Origin: Niebla homalea | Lineage: Eukaryota > Ascomycota > Lecanoromycetes > Lecanorales > Ramalinaceae | Length of the DNA: 64,000 nt | NCBI GenBank assembly: GCA_019925105.1 | Contig: JAHGAU010000030.1 | Span: forward strand, 434,001-498,000 | Direction: 5' to 3' | Shown: in pieces, positions 48,466-61,899 of the stretch | How the letters are laid out: every line of letters begins with the position of its first letter | Position numbering within the stretch: position 1 is the first letter of the stretch | Notes under the pieces: model-generated | Told to the model about the DNA's origin: nothing | What the model saw: only the letters and a program-made list of their open reading frames with translations | Databases searched by the model: none | Program-made: the position numbers and the translations under genes

Positions 48466-48787
48466 ATAGGGGAGTAAAAACCATTGCTGCAGGGGAGCTT
48501 TAATAGCTTATAGAAAATATTACTTAAATAGGGTATAGGTCATATAAAGATTAAAGCTTAAATAAAATAATAGAATATAATATTATAAAAAATAAATAAT
48601 TATATAGGTAATATATATTAAAGCTCGAAGGGGAATATTAAAAGTACTTATATCAGTTACCCGGTACTTAGGTAGATTAAATATAATCCGAAGCTAGACT
48701 TAATTAGGGTAACCGGGATTCAGGAGTACTTAATCGCACTTCTGTACATAGAGAATAATTAAGTAACTTACGCCTTACATTTCAAGA
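48466..48787 (+). mobile_element. Copia D3 3' end: 170 internal bases plus 3' LTR
   Basis: After the D2 LTR the sequence re-enters D-family 3' non-coding DNA (aggggagtaaaaaccattgc, aggggagctttaatagc), then a third D LTR at 48636-48787 (152 bp, ending ttacatttcaaga). Most likely D2 inserted into D3 near its end. A tandem produced by recombination is the alternative. The 5' part of D3 is not in the window. Confidence 0.85.
48636..48787 (+). repeat. Copia D3 3' LTR (152 bp)
   Basis: Third right-hand D LTR, with the family's usual inner-mutated, outer-clean pattern. Confidence 0.9.
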
Positions 48788-50858
48788 TATATATATAGGT
48801 TATATAATAATTCCTGTATCATTATAACGTCGACGTCCTCTATTTCCTTAAACTTAAATATCGGTAATATTGCCTTAATTACTTCGTTACGGACGTTATA
48901 TTATATTACCCTTAAGAGTATTAATATATTACTTATTGACTTTTATAACGATTTCCTTTTTAACGTCCGTTTAAATTATAGGGGCTTCTCGTTAAAACCG
49001 AATATCTTTTAATTTAATATTTTCCCGGTTATTATTATCGACTTAAAGTAATTAACTTTTTAAATTAATATCGTAAAAAGCTTCCTTTTCTTTATTTTAT
49101 CCGTTACCGTTATTTACCCTTCCTTATCTGGTTAATTTAATTCGTGTTTTAATATTATTTTCGATTGCCTTATTAATTTTAATTTATATAAATTATAACG
49201 TTAAACCTTAACCGCGATCTTTATTTCTTTTTATTAAATCTCCTTGACCTTAATAATATACTTAAATTCTTAAGTTAAGTAGTTATCTTTATTATATATA
49301 ATATATTTTAAAGTATTCTTTATTTAACTTTTTATTATTAAGCCCGTATACTTATAAGTATTATAATTTTCAGTATATACTATATACTTAATCTTATTCA
49401 GATATTTTATAATAATATATATGTATTCTTAATATTTAAAGTATTAATAAATATTTATTGTTTTATCCTATGGTTTAATTAATTTTAAAAACTTATTTTC
49501 CGTTACCTTTTTATCGAAAATATCGTTATATATCCTTATTAATATTACGTTTAAAATAACCGTAAAGTACCTCTTTATCCGACTAAAAATATTTAATTTT
49601 TTTATTATAAGGGGAAGCTTATAATTAACGATCTTTAGCCTAGAATAAAGAACCGTATTCTTTTTTTTATACGTTTTAAAATAGGGTTTTTTTCCCTTTT
49701 TATAAATTTTATTAAATATATTTTATTTATTATAACCGTAAATAATTATTTTAATATTTTTACCGTTTTAAACTCTTTTTTATAAGTTTATTCCTTTGAT
49801 TTTTCTAGGTTTTTTTTTTTTTCGTTTTTAAGGATATTATATTAAGGAGGATATTATTATTTTATAATTTACGTATTATAATAATTTATTTTATTAAAGG
49901 CTTTCCCGTTACGTAAAACGTTTTTATTAATTATAAAAGGTTCGCCTTTATAATTATATTCCTTTTATTAACGCTTAATAAACGGATTATTACCGTTTTC
50001 ACCTTCTTTAATACCGTCGTTTTCTTTTTTTCTTTTTATTTCCCTCCCCGCCGTAAAAGGTATTATTTTTATAGCCTTTATTACTTAACTTCCTTTTATC
50101 CGTAAGGCTCCGTTTATTTACTTTTTACTTTATATTATATTCCCTTAATTCTTTTTACCGCTATTTATTAATAATTTTATCGTTACCCCTTAAGCCTTAT
50201 ATAGTTACTTTAATTCCTTTAATCCTTTTTTTACTTTTATATAAAAGTCTTTTATTCCTTTTAGCCCGATTTATAGTATTAATTACGTTTTTAATATAAT
50301 ATTTTTTTACCCCGCTATAAAAAAAACTATTTAACGTTTTTACCGCTTCGTCGCTACCTATATTTCCCCTCCGCGTAAAGTAATTTACTCTCCCCGCCTT
50401 ATTCCTTTAAATACCTATAAGCTCGCCCTTTTTATTTATCGCTCCTTTATTCCGTATATCCTCGGTTTTACCGAGCCCTTTTTTACGTTATATTTATGCG
50501 CCGCCCGTTTTTGTTATTAATACCGCCCTTTAAATTTCCCCTATAACCTTTTTATTTATTATATCTTTACGTATTTTATACGTTTTTATATACGTATTTT
50601 ATTAACCTTAATCCTTTTATTTACTTTAATATTTATCCGACTTACCGTTATTATATTATCCGTACGCGTCGCCGTTATTTATATTAATATAGGCCGTTTA
50701 CTTACTTATTACTTCGTTCTTAATTTTTATATTACCTCCGTTTATCGCGATTAATATATTCGCACCATTATTACTTAAGCTATACGTATATATATCGTTT
50801 TCTACCCCAGGGGTCCCCTTGTTCGTCGCCATTTTTCTTATAATTATTATCGGATTAT
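48788..50858 (-). mobile_element. LINE-beta: 5' part of a minus-strand LINE
   Basis: Matches LINE-3 about 21285-23315: the start of the endonuclease (48788-48920) and all of ORF1, with ATG at 50832-50830 and an unmutated leader (ggggtccccttgttcgtcgc on the plus strand). It is cut at 48788 by the D3 LTR, so D3 probably inserted into it. LINE-beta itself interrupts LINE-alpha, whose sequence resumes near 50860. The exact leader/host boundary is uncertain. Confidence 0.82.
48930..50832 (-). pseudogene. LINE-beta ORF1 (gag-like), degenerate
   Basis: Reverse-strand frame from the ATG at 50832, starting MATNKGTPGV-like. Its centre carries the same decayed basic domain as LINE-3 ORF1. The downstream end is approximate, and stops are frequent. 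Confidence 0.72.
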
Positions 50859-51945
50859 TAATATAATAATAACGTATAAGCCTCGAAAAACCTTAAAATA
50901 TAAATTAAACTATATATTAATATAAATAATTTTAAATTAATTCATCGATATAACGCCGTTAACATTAATAAGGAAAGCATAAAAGACGGTAAAAAAAGCT
51001 AAGGTACGTATAAAAATAAAAAAAAGCCATAACGTAATTAATAAAGCTTCCCCGGTTAAATAATAAGGATTAAATTGACCTCTTTATAAAGTAAGTAATA
51101 AGAGCGTTAAATAAAATAATTAACGTAATAATCCCGATAATAAAATCGTCTTAAAAAGTTAAGATTTATTAAAATAAAAAATATATAATAATAATTATTA
51201 AATATAAAAATTAAGAAACGTTTATATAATTAAAAAAAGCTTAAAAAAAAAAAGAAAGGAATATTAAGAAAGTTAAATAAATATACTTCCGGTCGGCAGT
51301 TTATAACTTAACCGTTTCCTCTTATAAAATATAGAAGTTAATAAATTATAATAAAAAGCGGAATAAAAAGTTTAAACTTATCCTTAAATTCCCGCCTTTT
51401 AAGAAACCCGATAATATAATAATTAATACCTTTAACGGTAAAATTAAAGCTCTTAAAAAGGCTTTCTTCCCTTTTTTATTAAACGTAAATTTAATAAATA
51501 TTAAAGGAACTATATATTTTAACTTAATAAATATTAATAAAGAAATGACCCTAAAGATAACAATTAAAGTAATTAATAGGTTGGTAAAAGATAAAGCCTT
51601 TAAATTAAACGGAATCTTAAATAAATTCTTATTAATATTAATATTATTATTCGGGAAATTCTTTATTTATTTATTTTAAGTTTATTTTAAGGTTAATTAT
51701 TACTTTTATAAATTTAAGGAAATTAAAATAATTATCCTTCAAAAATTAAATAAGCCGGATTACTCCGAAATAAAAGCTTATAAATTAATTATATTCCTTT
51801 ATATATTAAGGAAAGCCTTAAAAACGGTAATCGTAAAGATCTTTAATAATTATACGGAAGAATATAAATTCCTTTTAAATTAATAAATAAATTTAAAAAG
51901 AAAAAAATTAATAAAACCAGCTTTTAAAGGTTTAATCGGCGGTAT
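50859..51945 (+). mobile_element. LINE-alpha fragment (ORF2, endonuclease end to RT start), right piece
   Basis: Plus-strand LINE ORF2 sequence corresponding to LINE-1 about 750-1840 (for example ctatatattaatataaataa at 50910). It stops at the Gypsy E insertion point in ggtttaatcggcggtat. The next LINE bases are found, inverted, at 7568 downward. Joined, they read without a gap through the RT. Decayed frame, no product. Confidence 0.88.
51941..51945. repeat. TSD of Gypsy E, second copy (ggtat)
   Basis: Reverse complement of atacc at 7564-7568, as expected if this end of the element has been inverted. Confidence 0.8.
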
Positions 51946-52140
51946 TGTCAGGGGCTCAGGTAAGGTGGTTCTGAACATGAGTGAATTCTAACTATGTAGG
52001 TATAGCATACAAAGGGATTATAGACATTATAAGAATATATAGGACGCTTTACTTAATAAGGTAAAGTATCCGGAATAAGCGAAGTGCCAAGGTTTAAAGC
52101 CGTATATACACAGCTATAAGTCAGTAATAATTCCTTAATA
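51946..52140 (-). repeat. Gypsy E 3' LTR (195 bp)
   Basis: Plus-strand start tgtcaggggctcaggtaagg is the unmutated outer end. The inner end, attccttaata, is the mutated complement of TGTCAGGGAAT. Same length as 7569-7763. Confidence 0.92.
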
Positions 52141-52156
52141 CGATCCCTCCCTCTTA
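52141..52156 (-). promoter_or_regulatory. Gypsy E polypurine tract
   Basis: On the minus strand a purine run (agagggaggga) directly precedes the 3' LTR and is the expected primer for second-strand synthesis. Confidence 0.7.
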
Positions 52157-52559
52157 ATTGTAAACTCCGTTAAGTTACTTATAACGTTAAAGATCCAGCG
52201 TATTAACGGTAACCTGTGGTGCACTTCCTTAAGCGGTTAATGGACTTAAGTCCACCTTAATTCAGCGGTATAACTATTAAATTAGGATTTATTATTTATG
52301 TCCTTAAGTAAGCAAAATAAGGAATATTAGGTTCTAATTTTCCGGGGTAATAAAAGAGTTATAAGGACCGGGCTTATTAAAATACATATAATAGAAGTCG
52401 GCTATAAAGCTAGGATATCTAGCAGTTTCTATTTAAAGCTATTATAATAATTTTATATTTTAAATATCTAAATTCGGATATATAATTTTATATATTAAAT
52501 ATCCTTTTTTTCTTAAGACGGGGTTTCTTTTCCTTCCGTCCATCTTTGAATTAATTACT

Positions 52560-54705
52560 TTAAAAAGCCTTATATTCTTCCCCTTCCTTATTTACCTTTA
52601 TAAGTGGCGGTAGTAGTATTACCTAGCTTAAAAGTAGGTTACTTTTATCTAAATGAAGTAATTATAAATAAAAAATTAAGTAAATACCATTTGTTGAATC
52701 TGGTAACTTAAATTCAAAAATATTATTATTATCGATAGTGCGTACCACTTTATATAATCTTAAATTCTTATAATTAAGGGACGTTAACAAGCGAGTAATT
52801 TTAATAAATCTTAAGTTAAATATTATTATATTATTTATACGGTATTCCGGAATTAATAATCAGTACTTATTTACGTATTAAGCTTATATAAACTAAGTTT
52901 ACTTAAGCTTATCCTTAAGGTATCTTTAAAGGTAATTTATTTTCTTGTTAATTAATTAATTGCTTTTATTTTATTTCGTAATTATAAAGTTATAAGTAAA
53001 TTTACGGTGGGTACTTTTATCCCGGAATAAGGTAAATAGCTTTTTATAATTAAGAATGGAGATAACTTAGTTAAAACGTTTATATTTAAATTCATTTCGA
53101 ATTTAACAATTAAAAGAAAATTTACTTAATTATCTTAATTATAATTTACGTATACTTTTAGGTATTATTTTAATCCAGCATTTATATTCTTTATTTACTT
53201 ATCCGTCTCCGGGTAAAATACTATTAAAAGCTTAAACTTAATACCTATACGTTAATAAAAACGTTATTAAAAGTATAACGTAAATTAATTATTTTTATTT
53301 AATATAATTAACTTAGGATATCCTTTTTTTTTAATTAATAAAAACTTATACGATAGCTTATGTTTCGAGAAAGTTAAAGGTATAAAATCTTTTCTTTTTA
53401 AAGAAACAGTTAATAATTATTATAATATATTTATAGTTTTTACCGTATTAACGGTACTTTAATATAAGTAATAATAAAGTTTATTAAGATATCGGTCCAG
53501 TATATATTTAGGATTAATAAGGGCTTAAATAAGCCTTATTTCCTTCCGTAATAACTTTTAAATAGTTTATAAGTTTAATAGCTTTTTATAAATTATATAA
53601 TTAAGTTTATAATATTCGGCCAATAATATTCTTAATTAACTTTCTTATAAATAAAGGCTTACCCGGTATATTTACCTATTAATAACTTATATAAGAGTTT
53701 AATAATTTCTATCCTTAAGTTATTATTATCTGCTAATACGAAAATATAATTATTTATATAAAGGAAATTATTCCTTATTTCGTATTATTTTAATTCTAGC
53801 TTAAGGTTTTTTTTAACGATATTTAAAAGAATTTTACGAGCTTTTATTTTCTTCGTATTTATAATCCGTTATATTGTATCGTCTTCGTTATAAGTTATAT
53901 AAAGGCGGTTGAAAATCTATTCTTAAGAAATAAGATCGCCGTTAAATAATTCTTTTAATAACTTTTTACTTAAAGTCCTATCTTTAAGGATCTACGGTAA
54001 CGGTTCTTTCATTAACGCCCCGTTATTATTCTCTTTTTCTCCCAAATAATAAATTATTATCTAAAAATATTATATCAATCCGCGTTTAAAGATTAAATTA
54101 ATATTTTTACTTTTTAATAAAATAAAATACCGACTTATAAATTATAGACGGGTATCTCTTTTATTATTAAAAAAATTATTAAAGCGCTTAATAAGATTAT
54201 TAGGTTTTATATTTTATTTATCCGGTTAATATATAATTTAAAAGTTAAATTCCAATAGAAATTCTGCTTAATAAGTTTATCGTTTATTTAATTATTTAAA
54301 TAATATAAAATATTTAAAATTCTTATAATCCGTAATAACATAAATAAAATCTTTTATAAGTATCCCCGTTAACTTTAGCCGTTATTCTTTAAACGCTTTA
54401 ATAATAATAAATAATTCCTTATTATATATTTTATAATATTATTTTTAAGGATTTATTTTTTTAAATAAAAAGGTAATCGGATAAAGCCTCCCTTTATTAT
54501 TTTATTGTAAGAATATAACTATAACGATATAATCCGATACGTCTGTTTCGACTTATATTTCCTTATTAAGGTTAAAATAATAAAGGATAGGTATTATGGT
54601 AAAAGAGTATTTTAAGGTCTTAAAGGTTTTTTATTGGGGATTATTTAAAATTTACGGGTATTTAAATTCCTAAGTATAAGATGATTTTATTAATTCCGTT
54701 AATAA
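52560..54705 (-). pseudogene. Gypsy E pol: RT end, RNase H, integrase, degenerate
   Basis: The minus strand from 54700 reads LYLGI*IPVNFK, LKILFYHNTYPLLF*P, then VETDVSDYIVIVIFL* (VETDASDY, start of RNase H, near 54555-54510), NNKGRLYPITF, KYIIRNYLLLLKRLKNN (KELLAIIKAFKEW type), YLCYYGL*EF (VYTDHKNLEYF, near 54335) and NYILTG*IKYKT (YRPGKKNTKPDALSR, near 54220). Integrase sequence, weaker by eye, continues to about 52600. This domain order identifies Ty3/Gypsy. Between 52157 and 52560 only decayed 3' sequence is seen. Confidence 0.82.
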
Positions 54706-57700
54706 TATTGATTGATTAATTGATTTATACTACGGATCTAGCTAAGCTAATTCCGGCGTTCCTTAATACTCGGCCATTTAACCTTACTGGTAACCGTAAA
54801 AAACCCGATATCCATAATATCAGGAATTAAAACCGGTATTTACCCAGCCTTTACTTACGTCTTAAGGGCTAAGAACATTTACGGCCGTTTAGAAAGTAAG
54901 AATCTATTTATATACCTTTTTTAAGAAAACCTATAATATTATAATTAAACCTACTTAAGGGTTACCTTTAAACTTATTATTCTTCCGTTATTTTACGGGT
55001 TTATTTAATATTAAAATTTTAAAGATTTAATTGTATTATTAAATATCTTTACCGATACGTATATTATTATTATTTTATTTATATAACTTTACCGATCAAT
55101 ATAGTATTGTTTCCTATATTACTCCGGTATTTATAGCCCCCTTAGCCCCTTATTAAGTATAGTTTTTCCGCCGTTACTTTTTACTTTTAGGTCGGCGGCG
55201 AAGTTTCTTAATTAAATTTTTAACCATTTTATTTATTTCCTTAATTAAGTTAAATTATAATAATAAGCTTTTAATTATTATAAATTTAACGGCCGCTTTA
55301 ATACCCTTTTTATTAATAAATATTTAATAATAATCGTTAATCTTTATTTTTTTTATTTAATCCCGGTTTAAGCTCCTTAAATAATAAATAAAAGATTAAT
55401 ATATATACGGCGTCCTACTTTTATTATTTATACTTATAATTAATATTAATTTAATTATTAATATATATAATAAAAAGGAAATAAATTAAACCGTTTTTAT
55501 TTATCCGGAGTTAAATTATTAACGTATTATTACTTTTCCTTATAATTTTATAATATTAAAGATACTTATTAATAACCTTATCGTTATTTAACGTTGGGTA
55601 TTATTATCCTTAAGGGATCAATTCTTTATATTTATATTAATACTTTATTTATTTCTTTATAATTTATAAGGTAATCGCCGTTAATTTCGCCCTTATAGTT
55701 TTCTTTTTTTTTTACCGTTTTTACTTTAAGTAAAAATTCATATACTTTTACGTTAATTTCTTGAATATAAGTTAGATCAACCTTTTTTTTAACTTATTTT
55801 AATTTAACTTTTATAAAAAAGGTAAATACCGTTTTTCTACGCTTATTTATTTAAGGCTTTTTATAATTTTAGCGAATACGTTTATTTCCTATTAATATAA
55901 TTAAGTTTATACCTTTTTTAAGCCTCGTTTAAGCGACTATTTAATTTAAAGCCAGCTTTATTAATAATATAAAAACCTCGGATTCCAATACCGGAACGGA
56001 AGTCACTTTATATACTTTATTTACTATTCTTAAGTATCGGTTTTAAACCTTTTATAATTACCGGACGGGCTCTTTCTTATATTTAAACGTATTTTTGGGT
56101 ACGTATTAAATAACTATTACGTATATTATTATAGGTTTTATAACCGTTTAATAAACGGTTTTAACCTTTTATAAGGTAGCTCTTTACGTTAATGCCGTAA
56201 GGTAAATAAAACCTTTTTTTTATAAAATTATTTTCTTTTAAATTTTTCTTATATAATCCTTTTAATTTAATTTCTTATTAACTTATAAATTAAATATTTT
56301 AATATTAACTTCCGGTATTATTATTATATTATTTAAGTTTATTATAATTATTATATCGTATAACTTTAGGCTTTTTATTATATAAATAAGCTTATATTTA
56401 TATAAGGTAAATTAAATTTTATATATCTTTATTTATTATAAGTAGACTTTATAAGTTTATTTTAACTTTAAATAATTTATATAAATAAACGTATTATAAA
56501 TTAAGAAATAAATATTATTAATAAAGCTTTTTACTTAAACCTTTTATTTTAACTTTATTAAATTTTTAATAAGTAAATTATTAAAGAATAAGAATAAGAT
56601 TAAAGAAATAAATAACCTTTAAGGAATCCTTATTATTACGGGCTTTATCGTATTTATCATTTATTTTAAATTAATTAATATTACTTAATTATTTAAGAAA
56701 TTTTCTATTTAATTTATGAAAAAAATAAAACCCCCTTTTTCCGTAATAAAATAACCTTTAATAATTTACCTTATTAAACGCCTTTATAATATTTAAAAAA
56801 AGAAAATTTACGATATACTTCTTCCTATAACCTTATATCGTATATACGTTATTAATTAAGCCTTTAAGAGCCGTTTCCGTTAACCGTCTTTTTTTTATTT
56901 TTATTTATTAATTAAAAAATAGCTTATACTTTTTTACGTAATTACTTAAGATCTTTATAATTATTATTTTTAAAGTTTTCCTTAACGTATAAAGGAATAT
57001 TATAGGTTTATATAACTTTATTTTTAAGTAATTTAACTTAACCGGCTTTTTAAGGATAATCGTTTTAATCTCCTTAAATTTATAAGGGTAATATCCTATA
57101 TTAAAATAAACTTAAAATAAGTAAATAAAGACCTTTTTAAATAGTAACGTTATTATAAATAAGAACTTATTTAATATATTATTAAGTCCGAAGGCTTTAT
57201 CCTTTTTCGGCTTATTAATCGCCTTAATTATTATCTTTTAAGTTATTATTTTATTTATTATTATTAATTTAAGATATACCGTATTATTAATATCTATTAA
57301 ATTAACTTCCGGTAACAGGGGAAAAAACGCCCTTTTAAAAGCCTTAATTTTACCGTGAAAGGTATTTATTATTATACCGTCTGGTCTTTTTAAAGGTAAA
57401 AACTTAAAAATAAGTTTAAATTTCTTATTTTATTCCTTACCGTATTTTATTAACTTTTAAATATTATAAAGGGAAACCGCTAAGTTATATATTATAGCCC
57501 GGAAGTACGTTTACTTAATTTTTTAGATAATTCTCTTTTTTTTTAAGCTTTTTTTAATTATTAAAGCGTTTCCCGGTTTTTATATTTAATAATTTATTTT
57601 ATAAGCGCTTTTACTTTTATAATTACTTTTATATATTCCTTATTTTAATAAATTTTAACTTTTTAAGACGGCTTTATTATTAAGATTATAATATTAATTA

Positions 57701-57894
57701 TTTTATTTAAAATCTTTATTACCTATTTTATAAAACGGTCGATTTATTTTTTATTATTAAGTTAAAGGAGCTCCGTTAATTAAAATATTACTTTTACCGC
57801 CTTTATAAATATTTTAACTTCCTTAATTATCTTTTACGTTTATTTAAATAATAAGGGCGGAATTACATTAATAAACCAATTTAAGGTTATTTAT
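54706..57894 (-). mobile_element. LINE-5, 3' part, minus strand
   Basis: Begins at its tail (ttgattgattaattgattta, one unit mutated) and the conserved 3' block, then runs through the RNase H-bearing region and RT. The RT box lies near 56507-56526 (complement of gctttattaataatatt, F-I-N-N). At 57894 it is interrupted by LINE-6 and resumes at 63703. It is inserted in Gypsy E pol. Confidence 0.9.
57882..57894. repeat. TSD of LINE-6, left copy (taaggttatttat)
   Basis: Thirteen bases identical to 63703-63715. Confidence 0.93.
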
Positions 57895-57979
57895 TGATTG
57901 ATTGATTGATTTATACTACGGATCTAGCTGAGCTAATTCCGGCGTTCCTTAATACTCGGCTATTTAGCCTTACTAGTAA

Positions 57980-60900
57980 CCGTAAAAAACCCGATATCTA
58001 TAACGTTAAGAATAAAAACCGGTGTCCACCCAGCCTTTATTCACGTTTTAAGGGCTAAGAGCATTTATAGCCGTTTAAAGAGTAAGAATCTATTCATATA
58101 CCTTTTTTAAGAAAACCTATAATATTATAATTAAATCCACTTAAGGGTTACCTTTAAACTTATTGCTTTTCCGTTATTTTACGGGTTTATTTAATATTAA
58201 AATTTTAGAATTCCGATTATATTATTAAATATCCTTATTAATACGTATATTATTATTACCTTATTTATACGATTTTATTAACCGATATAATATCGCTTTT
58301 TATACCACCCCGGTATTTATAGCCCCTTTAGCCCCTTATTAGGTATAATTTTTTTACTGCTATTTTTTGTCCCTGGGTTAACGGCGAAATTTCTTAATTA
58401 AATCCTTAATTACTTCCTTTATTTCCTTAACTAGGCTAAATTATAATAATAAGCCCGTAATTATTATAAATTTAACGGCCGCCTTAATACCCTTTTTATT
58501 AATAAGTATTTAATAATAATCGTTAATTTTTATTTTTTTAATTAATCCCGGTTTAAGCTCCTTAAATAATAAATAAAAGATTAATACGTATACGGCGTTT
58601 TACTTTTATTATTTATATTTATAGTTAATATTAATCCGGTTACCAGTATATATAATAAAAAGGAAATAAGTTAAGCCGTTCTTATTTATCCGGAGTTAAA
58701 TTATTAACGTATTATCGTTTTTCCTTATAATCTTATAACGTTAAAGATACTTATTAATAACTTTATCGTTATTTAACGCCGGATACCGTCGTTTTTAAGG
58801 GATTAATTCTTTATATCTACGTTAATGCTTTATTTATTTCTTTATAGTCTATAAAGTAATCGCCGTTAACTTTACTTTTATAATTTTCTTTTTTTCTATT
58901 ACTTTTACTTTAAATAAGAATTTATATACTCTTATATTAACTTTTTAAACGTAAGTTAAATCGACCTCTTTTTTAATTTACTTTAATTTGACTTCCGTAA
59001 GGGGGTAAGTGCCGTTTCTTTACGTTTTTTTATTTAAGGTTTTTTATAGTTCTGGTAAATACGTTTATTTCCTATTAACGTAATTAAGTTCATACCTTTT
59101 TTAAGTTTTACTTAAGTAATTATTTAATCTAGGGCCAGCTCTATTAATAGTATAAAAACCTTGGATTTTAATATCGGAACGGGAGTTATTTTATATACTT
59201 TATTTATTATTCTTAAGTATTAATTTTAAATTTTCTATAGTTACCAAACGGGCTTTTTCCTATATTTAAGCGTGTTTTTAAATACGTATTAAATAACTAT
59301 TATATACGTTATCATAAGCTTTATAACCGCCTAATAAATGGTTCTAGTCTTCTATAAGGTAACTCTTTATATTAACGCCGTAAAATAAATAAGGTTTTTC
59401 TTTTATAAAATTATCTTTTTCTGGATTTTTTTATATAATCCTTTTAATCTAGTTTCTTATTAATTTATAGGTTAAGTACCTTAATATTAACTTCCGGTTT
59501 TACCGTTATATTATTTAAGTTTATTATAGTTATTATATCATATAACTTCGGGCTCTTTATTATATAAATAAGCTTATATTTATACGGGGCGAATTAAGTT
59601 TTATATATCTTTACTTATTATAAGTAAACTTTATAAGTTTATTTTAACTTTAAATAATTTATATAAATAAACGTATTATAAGTTAAAAGGTAAATATTAT
59701 TAATAAAACCCTTTATTTAAACCTTTTATTTTAACTTTATTAAGTCTTTAATAAGTAAGCCATTAAAGAATAAAAATAAAATTAAGGAAATAAATAACCT
59801 TTAAGGAATCTTTATTATTACGGGTTTTATTGTACTTATCTTTTATTTTAAATTAATTAACGTCGCTTAATTATTTAAGAAACTCTTTATTTAATTTATA
59901 AAAAAGGTAAAACCTTTTTTTCCGTAAATTATATAATAACCTTTAATAATTTATTTTATTAAACGTCCTTATAATATTTAAAAAAAAGAAAACTTATAAT
60001 GTATTTTTTCCTATAACCTTATACCGTATATACGTTATTGATTAAGCCTTTAAGAACCGTTTTTATTAACCGTTTTCTTTTTACCCTTATTTATTAATTA
60101 AGAAGTAACTTATATTTTTTTACGTAATTACTTAAGATCTTTATAATTACCGTCTTTAAAGCCTTCCTTAACGTATAAAGGAATATTATAAGTCTATATA
60201 ACTTTATTTTTAAATAATTTAACTTAACCGGCTTCTTAAGGATAATCGTTTTAATTTCCTTAAATTTATGGGGGTAATATTTTATATTAAAATAAACTTA
60301 AAATAAATAAATAAAAACTTCTTTAAATAATAATATTATTATAAATAAAAATTTATTTAATATACCGTTAAATCCGGGGGCCTTATTTTTCTTTAATTTA
60401 TTAATCGTTTTAATTATTATCTTTTAGGTTATTATTTTATTTATTATTATTAATTTAAGATATATTGTACCATCGATATTTATTAGGTTAGCTTCCGGTA
60501 ATAAAGGAAAAAATGCCTTTTTAAAAGCTTTAATTTTATTATTAAAGGTATTTATTACCGTATCATCTGGTCTTTTTAAGGGTAAAAACTTGGAAATAAG
60601 TTTAAGTTTTTTACTTTATTCTTTACCGTATTTTATTAACTTTTAAATATTATAAAAGGAAACTATTAAATTATATATTATAGTCCGGAAGTATATTTAT
60701 TTAACCTTCCAAATAATTCTTTTTTTTTTCTTAAGTTTCCTTTAACCGTTAAAACGTTTTTTAATTCCTATATTTAATAACTTACTTTATAAGCGCTTTT
60801 ACCTTTATAATCGTCTTTATATATTTTTCGTTTTAATAAATTTTAATTCTTTAAGACGGCTTTATTATTAAGATTCTAATATTAATTATTTCGTTTAAAG

Positions 60901-61750
60901 CCTTTATTATTCACTTTATAAAATAGTTAATTTATTCCTTATTATTAAGTCGGAAACGCTCCGTTAATTAAGATATTATTTTTATTATTTTTATTAATAT
61001 TTTGATTTCTTTAACCGTTTTTTACGTTTATTTAAACGGTAAAAACGGAGTTATATTAATAAATTAATTTAAGGTTATTTATATTAAGATATAATTTAAA
61101 CCGTATTTTAGGTTCTTTTAAGGTTTATATATTATAATTAAATTAATAATATTTTTAAGCTAAATATTAAGTCGATCGTGGTTTTAAGTTTATAGCTTTC
61201 TTATATAATAGTCCCTTTTAACGTTAATAACGTAAAATTAAATTATATAATAATTATTAATAATTCCTTAAATTTAATATAATTAATTATATAATCGTTT
61301 TTATTCTATTAAATATAATAAAGATTAAAGTTTTTTATTAAGAAATATTTACCGGGTATAATTATAATATCCTTAAGTAATAGGATCGTAAAGGGTCTTT
61401 TCTTATTAACCGGTAACGGATTATATATATTATAAATATTTAAAATACTTTTAATATCTTTTTTTTATATAATCCGGAATATATATAAATTCCCTCCGTA
61501 ATAAATAACGTTTTAACTATTTATATTTAGTTTTTTATTAATAAAGAAGTATATCCGTATTATTTTATTACCCTTAAAGGCCAGATAAAAATTATTTCCC
61601 GGATTAATTAAAAAGTAAATATACGGATTATATAACGGCTCCTATATCGCTATAATATTGATATTTTTTATTTTTTTAAATTTAAATATTAATATTATAA
61701 TTTTAATTATTTCCCTGCGTATATTATATTATATTATCCTTAAAAGCATA
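57980..61750 (-). pseudogene. LINE-6 ORF2: endonuclease-RT-RNase H, degenerate
   Basis: Same layout as LINE-3: endonuclease from about 61745, RT about 60420-59530 with the catalytic box near 59689-59709 (F-I-N-N, original FIDD), then the RNase H-bearing C-terminus. It carries slightly more CA/TG than LINE-2, which suggests a younger or less exposed copy. Confidence 0.83.
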
Positions 61751-61899
61751 AATATATTAAATATTAACGTCCGTTAAGCTTTTTTCGTTAACTTTTATTT
61801 ATATAAATAATTTCTTTTTAAGGTTAAACGTTATTTATCTTAATCTTTTTATTATAATAATAATCTTGGTTAAATAATTAACTTTAAAGGTTAATATTA

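Larger units (their letters stand above)
51946..54705 (-). mobile_element. Gypsy E, 3' half (inverted)
   Basis: Minus-strand pol end and 3' LTR of Gypsy E. It supplies the parts missing from the left half at 7569-33927 and lacks those present there. LINE-5 is inserted at 54706 within the RT-RNase H connection, so the rest of RT should lie beyond the right edge of the window. Confidence 0.85.

Noticed and set aside
51946..54705. Considered as a second, independent Gypsy E insertion
   Set aside because: Complementary halves, complementary TSDs and LINE continuity with 7488-7568 favour a single insertion broken by an inversion.
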